Part shown: positions 9,399 through 20,493 of the stretch, piece by piece
Layout of the letters: each line of letters begins with the position of its first letter
Numbering within the stretch: the stretch's first letter is position 1
Source: Phytophthora colocasiae
Lineage: Eukaryota; Oomycota; Peronosporomycetes; Peronosporales; Peronosporaceae
Assembly: GCA_018806915.1 (NCBI GenBank)
Contig: JAGKQI010000091.1
Location: 372,001 to 436,000, forward strand
Direction: 5' to 3'
DNA length: 64,000 bases
Notes under the pieces: model-generated
What the model saw: only the letters and a program-made list of their open reading frames with translations
Told to the model about the DNA's origin: nothing
Databases searched by the model: none
Position numbers and translations under genes: made by a program

Positions 9399-10089
9399 GG
9401 CATGGGAAACGCACACAATTCCACACGACACCAGCGATGACGTGCTTGGCCAGATCTTTACAGACAACCAACCATGTGCCTTTCAACGTGAGTATCGTGG
9501 AAGAAGCACTTCTCCGAGAGCTACCTTCTCGGATTCTGGTGGAATCGTTGGATGATGCTGAACAACGGTCAAACGTGTTTTATCGTCTGGGCTTGTCTGA
9601 AAAGATAGTACTTCAAAGTTGTAGTTCCTTCACAAGTATTGTCATGTAGCCCTCAGAAGACTCTGCTCTTAGAAGCTGACTTCGAAAGTGGTTATTTGAA
9701 CGGCAAACATTGAACTTGACTCGCATGACATCACAATCCGGTACTGTAGTACTCTTTAGTTGGTAGAAGAAGCTGCTCCTTGATTCACCTGACCCCACTC
9801 CAAGACGGCACTTCCATCTTCGTCCGAGGGTGGCGCGACGGTCCCCACCGGCAACCCAGTGGAAGGGGGCTGTGCCTGCGTAGTAGCAGCTGGGGGGTCA
9901 GTAGATGGTGCTTGGCCCTTCGAATCCTCCTCAGTCGTGGAAGACCCCGCCGTTGTAGTTCGACTACTTCCCAGTTCACCAACACCAAAGTTTCCTTTGG
10001 CTGGTGATAGTTTCGTAGCAGCCCCGACTTTCGTGCCGCCAATTTGGGTCTTAAACGTGCATAATTGTGTCTTTGCTGCATCTTTCGAG
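9399..10089 (-). pseudogene. Pectate lyase 3' tail and downstream flank, truncated by element B
   Basis: 9399-10089 is a near copy of 57791-58480. The coding part (9756-10089, minus) matches the C-terminal end of the two-domain lyase: KTQIGGTKVGAATKLSPAKG, GNFGVGELGS and a Ser/Thr/Pro-rich tail ending GAASSTN. Compared with the paralogue, LGTFKTQ has become LCTFKTQ and a few tail codons are missing. The gene is cut at 10089 by the 3' LTR of element B, and its catalytic domain is not in the window next to it. Not functional. Confidence 0.85.
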
Positions 10090-10540
10090 TGTAGTAGGTC
10101 GCAATTTGAAACACACAAACGAAGTCGGAGGAAGCTGGCACTTCCTTCACTTGTTCGCCGAGTATATTGCGCTTGTCAGCTTCGAGGTAAAACCAAAAGT
10201 GAGAAAACTAAACATGCATGTCAAGTAGTTGCTCTACGTCGCGATCACCAGCGTCCCAGTGGTGGCGCTCTTCACAACACTCAGTAAGAGCTTCTTACTG
10301 CAACTTGCACCTCGTACCAGCTTGAGTTGACGAACGCACGCATGATGTGCTCTTGAGCACGCCAAGCCAACACTCGCTGGTTGCGTCGCCCAAGTTCAAC
10401 ACGGCTGCACAGCACTCGCTAAGCAGCAGCGCACATGGCTGACTGCAACCACATGCTGACAGCAGCACGTTGCCCAGCATTGTCGCCGTACTCGACTGTG
10501 TGTGGTCATTGGGCTTTCATGCCGCGTGCCACCCACTACA
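10090..10540 (-). repeat. 3' LTR of element B
   Basis: 451 bp. In sense it begins TGTAGTGGGT and ends ACCTACTACA, so the ends are inverted copies of each other. 10090-10214 recurs inverted at 33731-33859, the remnant of the 5' LTR. The outer junction lies in pectate lyase coding sequence. Confidence 0.85.
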
Positions 10541-10550
10541 GTCCCCTTTC
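10541..10550 (-). other. Polypurine tract of element B
   Basis: GAAAGGGGAC on the sense strand lies immediately before the 3' LTR. The next 130 bp up to the integrase end are non-coding. Confidence 0.75.
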
Positions 10551-10682
10551 AAGCCCAATCGACCACTCGGTGAATTTTTTTTGTTTTTGAAAACATCTAT
10601 TATGTATTACACACCACTCGGTATCGTTATGTATGACACACCACTCGGTGTTGTCTCGTCTCATGCATATGTCGGTACAACT

Positions 10683-11888
10683 TCAACACGTTGCAGTTGA
10701 ACCAAACTTGACCATGTGAACCTCGTCACATTTTCCAAGATAGTCATAATGTTGGGGGAATCCCAGCTTAATGACAGCAAATACTGGTATACCGGCATAC
10801 CTTCGGTGTTTAACGCCGCTTTGTCGACGCTTCCAGTGCTTTAAGGTGTCGAGCTTCAAATCTTTAGCTGCAGCAACGTAGGCTTGAGCTAACGTACTCA
10901 CATCATTGTACATTGCAGCCAAAGGCTCCCACAAGTCCTCTATAGCTTCTAAGCCATGCCACCCGACAAGGGTCTCGTAGGACCGGGTCTCGTCGTTCCA
11001 TCGGTGCTGAACCAGTTCTCGCACCCGGAGGACAATACCCTGAGCAGCCACGTGCTTCAGGAGCTCATCAGTCACTTCGAGGTCCTTGTCGGCGAAGAAC
11101 TTGAGCCGCGAGGCATGAACACCAAGCTCTTCGCCTGTTACAAGTTGCCTGACTGTGAACACATTGTGTGCATGCGCTGCAGTGGCTGCGTAGGGACCAA
11201 CCCACGTCACTAGCAGCTTGGTCTTCCTTTTTTCGTCCACTCGGACCGCAGGACGTAGTCTCCTACGTTGAAGTTGACCATGTTGTCACCTCGTTCCCTT
11301 TTCTTGTTGAGCAGGGTCTGCTTCAGGCGGCTATCCGTTACCGCCTTGTGCATGTCTTGGACACTGGCGCGTAACCGAGCCAAGCTTGACTCAATCTCAG
11401 CCGAGGTTCGGGCTGGCTGTACACTCGGAGTCGCTTGGGGGCCCAGGAATACAGCCTGTAGTGGCGAAGGGGGGGGTCCAAACCAGTGAACAGCTCGCCC
11501 GGCGTCTTACCTGCCAGTGATGGCACCGCAGTATGGTTAAGGCTGGCCTGCACAATGGTATCAACCGTGGCCAGTCCCTGTGGTTGATCTTGTAGTCTAG
11601 GATGAGCACTCGTAGAACTTGCAAAATGTCTCGGTTGACACGTTCAACCGACCCGTTAATCCATGGGCTGTACGTAGGCGAGAAGATCTGTTGACACTTC
11701 AATCTAGTGCAAAGCTCGTTGATCACTTCATTCTTAAAGTGAGATCCTTGGTCGCTTATCCAGTCACGTGGAATCCCAAAGCGACTATGCCAGTCCATGA
11801 TGGCGTCAGCTGCAACCGTGCTTGTAGGCGTTTCACACTTGACCAGCTCACAGTAATGGCTAGCATCGTCTTTAAGTACCAATAGGTA
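10683..11888 (-). pseudogene. Element B integrase core and C-terminal domain
   Basis: The core continues from the upstream pol frame after a TAA at 11889-11891. It contains WISDQGSHF and NGSVERVNRD with the second and third catalytic acids; the first (HWDFLYLGES) is just upstream. A -1 shift near 11530 moves the reading into AVPSLAGKTPGELFTG and then SVQDMHKAV, followed by the integrase tail (VGDYVLRS, LLVTWVGPY). The last part (RVRELVQHRWN, ETLVGWHGLEA, LWEPL) looks like a chromodomain. Typical gypsy integrase order, but broken in this copy. Confidence 0.8.
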
Positions 11889-14372
11889 TTACATGTCACC
11901 AAACGATTCTCCTAGGTAGAGAAAGTCCCAGTGCAATGCCTGGTTTCGCTCACTGCATCGGTATGTTTCGCTCCAAGGCCTTGGCACTACCTTCCCTCCC
12001 TTCATGTGATGGCACATGAGGCAGCTTGCCAAAAACCTGTCCACGCATTGCCGAAGGTACGGCACGAAGAAAATGCGGCCGAGGTGTGCCAGCATAGCAT
12101 CCCTACCACGGTGGCCTTGGGGGCCGCAATGTGCAATGATGCACAAGCGGCGAAGCAGATCTGTAGCCTCAGCAGGAATCCACAATCGGTTACCCTTGCG
12201 ACGGACCCCGTCGTCACCTTCATCCAGCCGCAATAGCTCAGACTTGTCCCCGAACTTGCGCTGGGTAGCAGAGATGGCGTCCAGGTTGGGCCACACGAAC
12301 CCATCATCGTCCAGTGGTCGCAGCAATAGTCGGTCTTGCTGCTGCTGTTTGCGAGTGGTCACTCGTCGCAGACTGGTTGTCGTTGGCATTCGTGCCCAGC
12401 GCGATACCATATCTGCCCACACGTTGTCCTCTCCTGCAATGTGATGGATTTCGTAGCGGAACTCACCGAGTCGTATTGCCCATCGCAACAACCTCCCTCT
12501 CATGTGTTTCTTTACAGTAGTGTCTGGGGCAAAAACATGGATAAGGTTGCGATGGTCGCAGAATAATCTGAAACCTGCCAGCCGGAGAAGGAGGTGTGGC
12601 AACTTATCACAAGCTGCTACGAAGGCAATCGTCTCCTTCTCAATAACACTCCAGTTCTCCTGCGACCCAGCAAAAGTCCCACTTAGACAATGTAGGAGGC
12701 GGTGTGATTGATCCGCCACGGATTTGTCGCTTTGCCAGTTTTCCACGTCCGTCACGATGACGCTCCATGCAGTATCCGAGGCGTCCGTGACCACAGACAG
12801 CACTCCATCGGTGCTGGGGTGGGCCAGCGCTGCAGATGCTAGGCAGTCTTTGACTTGTTCAAATGCAGCTTGCTCCTCCGTCGTGAAAGTCACAAGTAAT
12901 TTGTTGGCTGCTCGCTTTGTCCGTTTACCTTTTCCCAAAGTCACATCAAGTCGCTTCTGCAATGTCTGCACGTGACCAGCGTAGCTAATCAAGCTGTCTC
13001 TCATCCAGTTGCATGCACAAAGAAATTGCTGGAGGTCGCCAGCCGTGGACGGCAAGGGCATCTCACGGAGGGCTGCAATGCGGTCCGGATCATGGCGCAC
13101 GCCATCGTCGTCGATAATCTTACCGCACCACTTCACGGATAGTTGAAAAAGGCTTGATTTCGATGCACTCAACTTGAGTCCAAACTCGTTCATCAACGAG
13201 AAAAGCTCACCGAGTTTCACAAGATACGTATCAACATCCTCGGCGTACAGGAGCAAGTCATCTATCCAAATCAACAAGTGCTTATAGAGCAAAATGGCGA
13301 AGCAACGTTCCATGCTTACTTGAAAATGCAGAGCCGCATCACTGCAGCCCTGTGGAACACGTGTCGGAGTGTACACTTTTGCGTCGGTCATATAGCTTAG
13401 AATTTCTTGGCTTGCCTTCGCCAAGGGGAGTTGCCAAAAGCCTTTGCTAAAGTCAAAAAGACCAAAGAAACACATGCCACGGACGTGCTCCGTTATCACA
13501 TGCAATATCGGTATCACTCCTGCGATGGGTTCTGCCTCTGCGTTGGCCGGTCGGTAGTCACTGGTTTGACGGAACTCGTTCTTACCGGGCTTCTTTACTG
13601 GGAGATCGGGGCATGCCCATCGACTAGATGCGTTCTCGTACACCCAGCCAAGTCGAACGAGCTCATCGTTGAACTCTTGCAAGAACCTCCGAACGTGAGG
13701 TGGGTAGGCACTCGGTTTGCATATGTAAGGCTTAGCACCCTTCTTCATCCGAAGCTCCAGTGGTGGAACCTTTGCTGGAGGATCCGGGCCCAGGTGCAGC
13801 CTCCAGACGTCGTACATGTAGACTATGGTGCGAAGTGTTTCTTCCTTCTCCGGTGGAAAACCTTTTTCCAGAGCTTTCGCAATCATCGCTTCCACTGCCT
13901 GATGAACCTCTTCATCCGGTGTACAGTCTACCAGGAAGTCGTTACCGAATGGAATCGGGTCATCATCGTCTGCCGAGGTACGCTCTGCCAACTGCTCCAG
14001 CTGATGATCAATACTGATGCCTAGGTCGTTGAGGATGTCTTCACCTAGGATAAACTCATCCTCCTCCTCGTCGATCACAAGTACTTCGTACGGTTTAACT
14101 GGTCCCACAGGCCCAGCCGCGGTGTGCACCATGATCTGCAATAGCACAGAGCACTGCGCCAACATCTCGTGTTTGCCAACCGTTTCACAGACAATAGGCC
14201 TTGCCAATATGGTGGTTTTCACAAGACCACCCAACTCCTCAAGCTCCTTCAGCTCCCGAGCACTGATGATGCTCTTCTCTGCCCCCGAATCCGCGCAATA
14301 GGGCATTGACAACCTCTCCTCAAGCACAATGGTCTTGTCGTGCTTCGAGAGGCAGTCTTTGATGCGCCTCAA
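11889..14372 (-). pseudogene. Element B protease, reverse transcriptase, RNase H and integrase zinc domain
   Basis: A long open stretch of 827 codons. In order: protease (PYCADSGAEKSII), RT (WACPDLPVKKPG, FDFSKGFWQLPLA, VPQGCSDAALHFQ, active-site box LIWIDDLLL), RNase H (LSVVTDASDTAW, ENWSVIEKETIAF, FRLFCDHRNL), then the integrase HHCC module (HCGPQGHRGRD, CLMCHHMKGG) and the start of the core. The box has Trp where most elements have Tyr or Phe before I-D-D. The frame is the same as gag upstream, separated by one TGA at 14376. It ends at a TAA inside the integrase core, which relatives lack, so only decay explains that stop. Confidence 0.88.
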
Positions 14373-14375
14373 CCT

Positions 14376-15048
14376 TCAAGCCTCGCGGCCGGCCCGTTTC
14401 GAGGCTTTGTCCCTGTCACGACGCTCGTGCATCTTCTGAAGTAGCTCCTTCTTCTTATCAGCAGAAGCTGTCGGGCGATGCACCGCCCAATGATCACGTT
14501 TGCACTTAAGGCAACCACCGATCGGGGGATTTGAAGTCACTTGTTTGCCCGTATTCTGCTTGGTAGCACCACATTTCTGAGCCTGCTTGCCCCTGTTGCG
14601 CTCCACCTTCCTATACTTGGACCGGACTTTGGACGAATCGCCACCGTGCGTGTTGGTGTTGTTTTTCTTACGCTCACCCTGATCCTTGGAACGAGATCGC
14701 TTGCGCCGTTGAAAGTCCCGGTCCTGCTCGAAAGCCTTCGCAAGAATGACCTTGAACAGTTCCTTCTCGTCTTCCTAGGCAGATCTCGCCTGATACTTCA
14801 CAGTGGTCGCGACTTCTTCGCGTAAGCCCCGCGGTTGCAGCGATTCTACCAGCAGTTTGCATTTCAACCGCAGTCCTTCATTCCCGGTGAAGAACTCCTG
14901 CCAGCCTTGCTCCTCGATGAACACCCTGCTTTTGGCAAAGAATTGCATCACTCGTTCTTTGACGTCACTCTCTGCCATGTCTATCACGACATGTTCTTTA
15001 AACAGAGCAGCTACATCTGGGACGGAATTGTTTTTTACCGATGAAATG
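14376..15048 (-). pseudogene. Element B Gag, C-terminal part
   Basis: The stretch 14775-15047 (NNSVPDVAALFKEHVV, then MAESDVKERVMQFFAKSRVF) is a helical Gag segment. After an in-frame TAG at 14775-14777 the same frame continues as a basic region (RRKRSRSKDQGERKK) and a zinc-knuckle-like motif, CLKCKRDHWAVH, in which the last ligand is His rather than Cys. It ends with TGA at 14376 and the protease follows in the same frame. An extra A in the run at about 15030 shifts the frame just before the C insertion. The N-terminus lies at 33889-34215 because of the inversion. Confidence 0.75.
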
Positions 15049-16733
15049 TGTCGCGAAGTCGGTGAAACTTTGGTCGCGGAGCAGGGGGCGTATAGTGAAC
15101 CCTAGTTATACGACTACTGAAAAGGGGTTTTCAGAGTCGTACAACGGTAGGTTGGCGTGTGGTACCTTGCGGTATCCTCGTGGGTTCGTTGTCTTCGGAA
15201 ATATGACCCTCGCCGGAGTCTGAGAATGTGTTGTGAAGAGAAGTAGGGGTTCCCTTGGAGTCTGGTGTCGGTATTCAGGAAATCCTTCCAGGAGCGTTCG
15301 GGAGTCGGAATCTCTGGGAACCAAGATGGTTTCCAGGAAGTCGGCGGTCGAAAAGAGGTTAATATACCAGAAGAAAGTCTGAAATCGGTGTCTGAATATC
15401 ACAAATCCAGAACCGAGATACCTGACTTTCAGAGATAAACAAACAATACACAGAGTTCGAAAATATACAAATATACACAGCCGTTCTTATTCTTTCTAGG
15501 CCCTTGAACGGTGGGCTAACACTCCAGGTCAACTAGGGACTTGCTACCAGACACCTGGTCTGTCTGGTACCCCTTTACGTTCGCGCACCACCCTCTAGTA
15601 TAGAGGGAAAATATACACCAATACAATCGGCTATATAACAGTCTACCTTGCACTCTGAAAACGACTGTCTAGTTTCCAGAGCCTGTCCAAACGATCAATA
15701 TGAAATGGGCTACCGCTAGAGACAAAACAAACGACCCAACTAGGATATGGAATAGGCGGGTCCTTTCAGGTCTCTACGTTACCTGATCTCCACCTAAGGG
15801 GATTGAATTTGGTGGAGATCACACGACGTACGTGATGACGCAGTGGCTTGGATACCTCTCAAGCGGACTTGTGCAGTAGCAAGCAAATTGAACTCTGTTT
15901 ATCGTTTATCTTCCTCATAACTATCATATATCTCTGGTAACTTTCTCCTTCTTGTCGTCTTTTGCGTCCTTTATGCAGTCAGTCTTCATATCTCAGGTAC
16001 TCTTGGTCTTTGTATACATCTGGTACTTTGACTTGGTGTCAGTATGCAGTCTGTGCAGCCGATCTCGATGGGTTGACAGGTAGAGACGTCATTACGGGGG
16101 ATGTGCAGGTCAGTAATCACTTGAATGCGTGACTTGAACTTGGGTTCACTTGGTTTCAGTATGGTCTTGAATCTTCGGTGGTTTCAGAGTCTGGTATCCT
16201 GGTTTTCAGAGTCTGATATCACTTGGTTTTCAGAGTCTTGGTCACTCAGAGTTAGAAATACCAGAGTCTTAAATACGAAACCAGAGTACGGAGCACTAAT
16301 GCTTCAACGTACACGAAGATCTTGAGGGTTGCGCGGGTACACGGCGTCCGGCGCGCGATACTTGGTCTCTGCGGGTATATATTGTGAATCCTTGAACCAT
16401 CCATCGTCGCGCTGGACGGTAACGGGATGAGGTCTCTCAGAGATACGTTCTTCTGAGAGACTTTCCGCCAGAACTTAGGCACTCATCGTCGGGGAAAGTC
16501 CGGTGACCAGACAGAGTGTAGTTGACCTTCAGAGTTGTGCACACTCTGAAGTACACTTCTGGTCCTTTGGGCCCCTTTACAGTCAGGCGAAGGTTTATCC
16601 ACAATCTTCCACAGATGTCGCACGGGTGCGGCCGCGTCCCAAAGTCCCTTTCGCTTGTAACCCATAGTATAACCAATCACATCGTAACGTAATATCCACC
16701 TGTCGCTCGAAAATCGGAATTAACATCATGTCA
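15049..16733 (-). repeat. 3' LTR of element C copy 1
   Basis: 1,685 bp. At several diagnostic sites it matches the left LTR of copy 2 (34216-35904) rather than the right LTR of its own copy: GGGAACCAAGATGG, GGTATATATTGTG, GTTGACCTTCAGAG and the CCGGCGCGCG variant. It contains several TTTTCAGAGTCT words between 16181 and 16235. Confidence 0.95.
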
Positions 16734-16745
16734 ACCGCCCCTCCT
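16734..16745 (-). other. Polypurine tract of element C copy 1
   Basis: The sense strand reads AGGAGGGGCGGT directly before the 3' LTR; the identical tract is at 45399-45410 in copy 2. Confidence 0.8.
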
Positions 16746-16788
16746 GGTCACGATCCATCAGTGCGGAACTTTCTCCAAGCTGTGTATC

Positions 16789-19344
16789 ATGGCCAGGCCT
16801 ATCAAACATTCTGATAGACGGTTTTCAGAGCGTAGCGTAGCTGCAACTCTTTGCCAGTTACCTGGTTTTCAGAGTCTCTGGTGTCCCGTCGCACAATCTG
16901 ATTCTCTCAGACTCAGAAATTTGAATTTGACTTGCCTAACAGGCGATCATTTTCAAAACTCCGTCCTTTCGCTCATGACTGAGGAAACGAACGCTTCTCT
17001 GAGCTTAAACGCCCCACCGAATGGGGCGGCAGGCGACGCCACAGGCACTTGTCCTGCTTCGGCAACTGCCAATATATCGCAGGGTGGAGATGTTGGTTCG
17101 GCCACATCGCCAGGTGGCAGCCCTAGCGCCCCAGCCCATGCATCCAAACCTACCGACTCACAGGTCGATGGTCCGACTGAGGACCTCCCTGGTGATGACA
17201 TGAACTCGGCCGGTGTTGGTGATCTCTCGCCACCAGTGGTTTCACGTGGGGAATCTCACTCTGAATTCTCTGAGGGAACTCCTGGTGTCTTCAGACCTCG
17301 AGCCTTTGGTGCCCCACGGCTTTTGTCTACGGAAGAGGTCGATCGGCTGTTTCGTCAGGGTCTGGTGACAACCACAGGGGATCAAGTCACGGCGTTGGGG
17401 GACTCTGATGTTCCCCAGAACTATGTCGCTCCCAGCGTGAAGCCAGAGGGACGTGCCTTTCTGGTGAGTACCCCCGCGCGAGCTGAAGACTTCAGAAGAG
17501 GGCGCCACATAGCGAATGCGTACGGTGGCCCCTGTGTACTCGTGGGTTACGAGGCACTTACTGATGAAGACCTCCGGGAGCTGGAGCGAGTGATTCCAAG
17601 CTTCGATCCCGCCGAAGTTGTGTCCCCATGTGCCCAAACTCCAGATGTACGCACTCTAGATGCTCTGACGTCATCTGTGGATGTTCGCCGGGAACTGGGA
17701 TCTCTGGTTTCTCACGTCTCCCCCACCCGCCTTGCCGAAAAGGTCTTTCGGACGGCTGGATGCTTGAAACCCATGGCTGCTGCTCACCGCCGCCTTCGAG
17801 AACGTGTTGGTTCTCAGAACGGCGTCGCTCTGATTGATGCGGCCGCAGCGCGCTCCGAGTGTGAAGAAATCAAGCGCGAGTGGGTACTTCACTGCCAATA
17901 CTGTAAACACGAGCTCAAGTGTGCCCAACAAGACGCTGGTCTGGTAGAAGAACGCATGGCTTCGGAAATTCAGGACCTCAAGGCTCACTACCAGGACCAA
18001 GTGGACGCTCTGAAGTCGGACAAGGCAGTTCTGAAGTCCCAAGTCGCTGATCTTCAAGCACAGGTCTCGATTCTGAAGTCGCGTCCTGAGGTCAAGCCCA
18101 CAGATCCGTGGGGGTTCTCAGAGTTCTTACAAGAGAATTCTGAAGTCTCTGGTAATTGGGATCGGCTCCATGACCTTCTGGTGTCATACCAAGAGGACAC
18201 CATCGTCCCTGATAACTGGACGATTATCATCAGCGTGACAGCGTTGGACGCGCGAAAGAAACCCGTTCCTGACTTCAAGAAACGGCTTTCTGAGGAACGA
18301 GCTCGTCAGGCTGCTGAGAAGGCCGCGAGGACCTCCAGAGTTCTGGATCTTACCCGTCCAAGTACTGAAACCTCAGAGTCCAAGAGCGAGAGCCCACGGT
18401 ACCTGTCATATCCGCCGAAGCCCCAGACTCTGAAATCACCTCCGAAGCGACCGCTCAAGTGGGACTCCAAGAATTTGCAGCGTCGCCCGTCCGGACACAA
18501 GCCCGTTGAAGTGTCGGCGCTTCCGGCGAATGCAGATTCTAAGGTGGCAAAGTCTGAGGTCCACAAGAGACTCCCTGGTGACGTGGTCTGGAAGGAAGTT
18601 CGACCCGACCTCCGCCAAGCCCTGCTATCTGGGATCAAGTATGATAAAGCCATGGAGTGGTTGGCATCGGACAAAGCGGCTCACAGTCTCTTCAGCAGTC
18701 CGGCTCTCATTCAGATGTTAGTGAGCCTGGTATTCTCTCGTCGCCTGGATGCTACTCTTTGGGCCAAGTACGTCCCTGAAGTGTATTATCAGATGGCCGA
18801 CGAGGTGGTGGATCGTCACATCTCAGCTGGTACCGAGCCTGCAGCCTGGGGTGATCTGGATGGTCACGTAAATTATCCAGAAAGTGATGTCGAGTCCACC
18901 GCCGACAACCCCAAGGACGATCCGGATTACAAGGATTCTGGTGTGATCGAGTCTGAAGACGAAGATGACGACGAGAGCTCTGATGATGGTGAGTCTGACG
19001 ACAGCGATTCCGAGAGCGACAAGTCTGAAGACAAGAAGTCTCAGGACAAGAAGTCGGGGAGCAAGAAGTCTGGGAGCAAGAAGTCTGGGGACAAGAGGTC
19101 CGGGAGCAAGAAGTCCGATGACCACCCGCGTCCTGGCTCTAAGCGTCCCCGGGACTTTGATGACGACTCGGACTCTGACGATGGGCCTATCATCCCTATC
19201 AAGAAGCCCAAGAGAAGCCTTGCGTCCGTAAAAACCCATACCAGTCCCAAGTCCCGTCCGAAGTCCACCAGTGGAAGTGGATCGAAGTCCAAAAGTTTTC
19301 TGGGAAAGCGCGTAGTCTGGTATCCAAGCCCTACAATTCTCTGA
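16789..19344 (+). CDS. Antisense protein 1 of element C (up to 851 codons)
   Basis: Open over 851 codons on the strand opposite to gag-pol, beginning 55 bp inside the 3' LTR. A plausible alternative start is the Met at 16975 (MTEETNAS), because the first 62 codons are rich in the element's TTTTCAGAGTC words. The protein has a Ser/Pro/Gly-rich N-terminus, a central ordered region (residues about 215-350), a coiled coil (about 350-430, QVADLQAQVSILKS), a second ordered region, then a strongly acidic stretch and Lys/Ser repeats (KKSGSKKSGDKRSGSKK), with basic nuclear-type signals SKRPR and IKKPKRS. No known family. Copy 2 carries the same gene broken into pieces. The features suggest a nuclear, possibly chromatin-binding protein; this is inference. 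Confidence 0.65.
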   Translation: MARPIKHSDRRFSERSVAATLCQLPGFQSLWCPVAQSDSLRLRNLNLTCLTGDHFQNSVLSLMTEETNASLSLNAPPNGAAGDATGTCPASATANISQGGDVGSATSPGGSPSAPAHASKPTDSQVDGPTEDLPGDDMNSAGVGDLSPPVVSRGESHSEFSEGTPGVFRPRAFGAPRLLSTEEVDRLFRQGLVTTTGDQVTALGDSDVPQNYVAPSVKPEGRAFLVSTPARAEDFRRGRHIANAYGGPCVLVGYEALTDEDLRELERVIPSFDPAEVVSPCAQTPDVRTLDALTSSVDVRRELGSLVSHVSPTRLAEKVFRTAGCLKPMAAAHRRLRERVGSQNGVALIDAAAARSECEEIKREWVLHCQYCKHELKCAQQDAGLVEERMASEIQDLKAHYQDQVDALKSDKAVLKSQVADLQAQVSILKSRPEVKPTDPWGFSEFLQENSEVSGNWDRLHDLLVSYQEDTIVPDNWTIIISVTALDARKKPVPDFKKRLSEERARQAAEKAARTSRVLDLTRPSTETSESKSESPRYLSYPPKPQTLKSPPKRPLKWDSKNLQRRPSGHKPVEVSALPANADSKVAKSEVHKRLPGDVVWKEVRPDLRQALLSGIKYDKAMEWLASDKAAHSLFSSPALIQMLVSLVFSRRLDATLWAKYVPEVYYQMADEVVDRHISAGTEPAAWGDLDGHVNYPESDVESTADNPKDDPDYKDSGVIESEDEDDDESSDDGESDDSDSESDKSEDKKSQDKKSGSKKSGSKKSGDKRSGSKKSDDHPRPGSKRPRDFDDDSDSDDGPIIPIKKPKRSLASVKTHTSPKSRPKSTSGSGSKSKSFLGKRVVWYPSPTIL

Positions 19345-20108
19345 CGGTCAAGGAGCTCCAGGTGGTGGAAACACCAGACTGTGAAGCATCCTCCTGGTTG
19401 TACTATGGTATCAGGGTACAACGAGTGAGCTCTACCAAGACCACCACTGGCCAGACATTGGGTTTTCCAGACTACGAGGTGCACAAGCACTCATGTGCCA
19501 TCCTCAAGAAGCGCTGGGACTCTGAGCGGTACTGTGCAGTCCTCCGCAAGAAGCGTGCCCCTTGGAAAGTCATGTTCGACAACCGATTCTCAGAGTTTTA
19601 CTTCCACAAGCGGGAAGAACTGGGGCCCATGGTGTTGGCTGACGTGGAAGACATCGTGCGCAGCATGAAGAAGCATGCTCAAGCCTTCTGGGAGCGTACG
19701 CATTGGGTGACCATGGATGTTGAGGCTGACGAAAAGTCTGCGGAGCTTCACAAGTACCGGTCCATGCGTCGAGCCGCCATGATTCGTCAGCACAACGCCC
19801 TCATCCGAAAGGTCCTGGGGCACAAAGATTTCCCAGAGTCGCTGCTTTCAGAGCCTGGCATCTGGGTTGTCCCAGACAAGTCCTGCCCTTGGATCTGGCA
19901 AGATCCCAGAGTCGCAGAGCTGGGGGGTCCCAAGTGTCTGAGTCTGGAGACGCAACTGGGTGACTTGGACGCTATTGAGCCTGCTCGGATGCAATGGGCC
20001 ACGGTGAATGCGGACGAAGAGTGGCTCCAGTATGTCCCTGCTGACATCAAGAAGGATCAATTGACACCTGCGGAGCGTTCCGAGAACCCGATCTCCCTTC
20101 ACTACTGA
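19327..20108 (+). CDS. Antisense protein 2 of element C
   Basis: This frame overlaps the end of antisense protein 1 in the -1 phase (first Met in this copy at 19362). The same overlap and phase exist in copy 2 (42827 and 42803), so the two may be joined by -1 frameshifting or by splicing, or may be separate proteins. About 250 residues, rich in Trp, Lys and Glu (APWKVMFDNRFSEFYFHK, AFWERTHWVTMDVE, CPWIWQDPRVAELGG), with no recognised domain. It ends SLHY shortly before the convergent end of the integrase frame. It is open in both copies, unlike most other frames of C, which hints at real coding. Confidence 0.6.
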
Positions 20109-20493
20109 AGCTCAGGTGTCCACCATGGTGCCCACGGGAAGGCTGCATCTTCGAGAAGCCAAATAGTTGTCTGCATTTGTGACGTAAATCCCCGGCCTCA
20201 GTGTAGCTCCCTAATCCCTTAATCTTTCAATATCACTCCACATAATCACACTCCTTCTCATCATCTCATCATTCATAACTTCGTATCCTCCAGTACTTAA
20301 TTCTCCACAAACTCACTTCCATATTCACATTCACACAGTCGTTTTATATAAGCAGCAACATGGTCGATCACATATCCAAACACATGAATTTCAGAAATAA
20401 GTCTCTGAAAACACGCACTCAGATTACCACACTCTAAAGGTCAATATCTGAAATCCTTCAGATATCAGACTTCCAGATGTGTTTTCAGAGTTA
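20109..20493. other. Convergent spacer between antisense gene and pol of C
   Basis: 385 bp without an ORF between the ends of two convergent coding regions. AT-rich, with TATATAAGCAGC near 20345 and words such as TTTTCAGAG. Any 3' processing signals for both transcripts should lie here; none is certain. Confidence 0.5.

Larger units (their letters stand above)
10090..15048 (-). mobile_element. Ty3/gypsy LTR retrotransposon 'B', main part (interrupted by element C)
   Basis: Sense is minus. The 3' LTR (10090-10540) and PPT lie on the left, then integrase C-terminus, integrase, RNase H, RT, protease and most of gag up to 15048, where C copy 1 is inserted. The gag N-terminus, 5' leader and a remnant of the 5' LTR are now at 33731-34215 in inverted orientation. 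The pol reading frame is interrupted by a TAG, a TGA, a TAA and at least one frameshift, so it is dead. Its RT and protease differ clearly from those of A and C, so it is a separate gypsy lineage. Confidence 0.9.

Noticed and set aside
10090..10214. An independent 125-bp repeat shared with 33731-33859
   Set aside because: Better explained as homologous ends of the two LTRs of element B, given TG/CA ends, the PPT at 10541 and the gag start at 33889.
18965..19231. Arg/Ser/Thr-repeat ORF in the antisense gene of C
   Set aside because: An alternative-frame shadow of the Lys/Ser repeat tract; the main frame is far longer.
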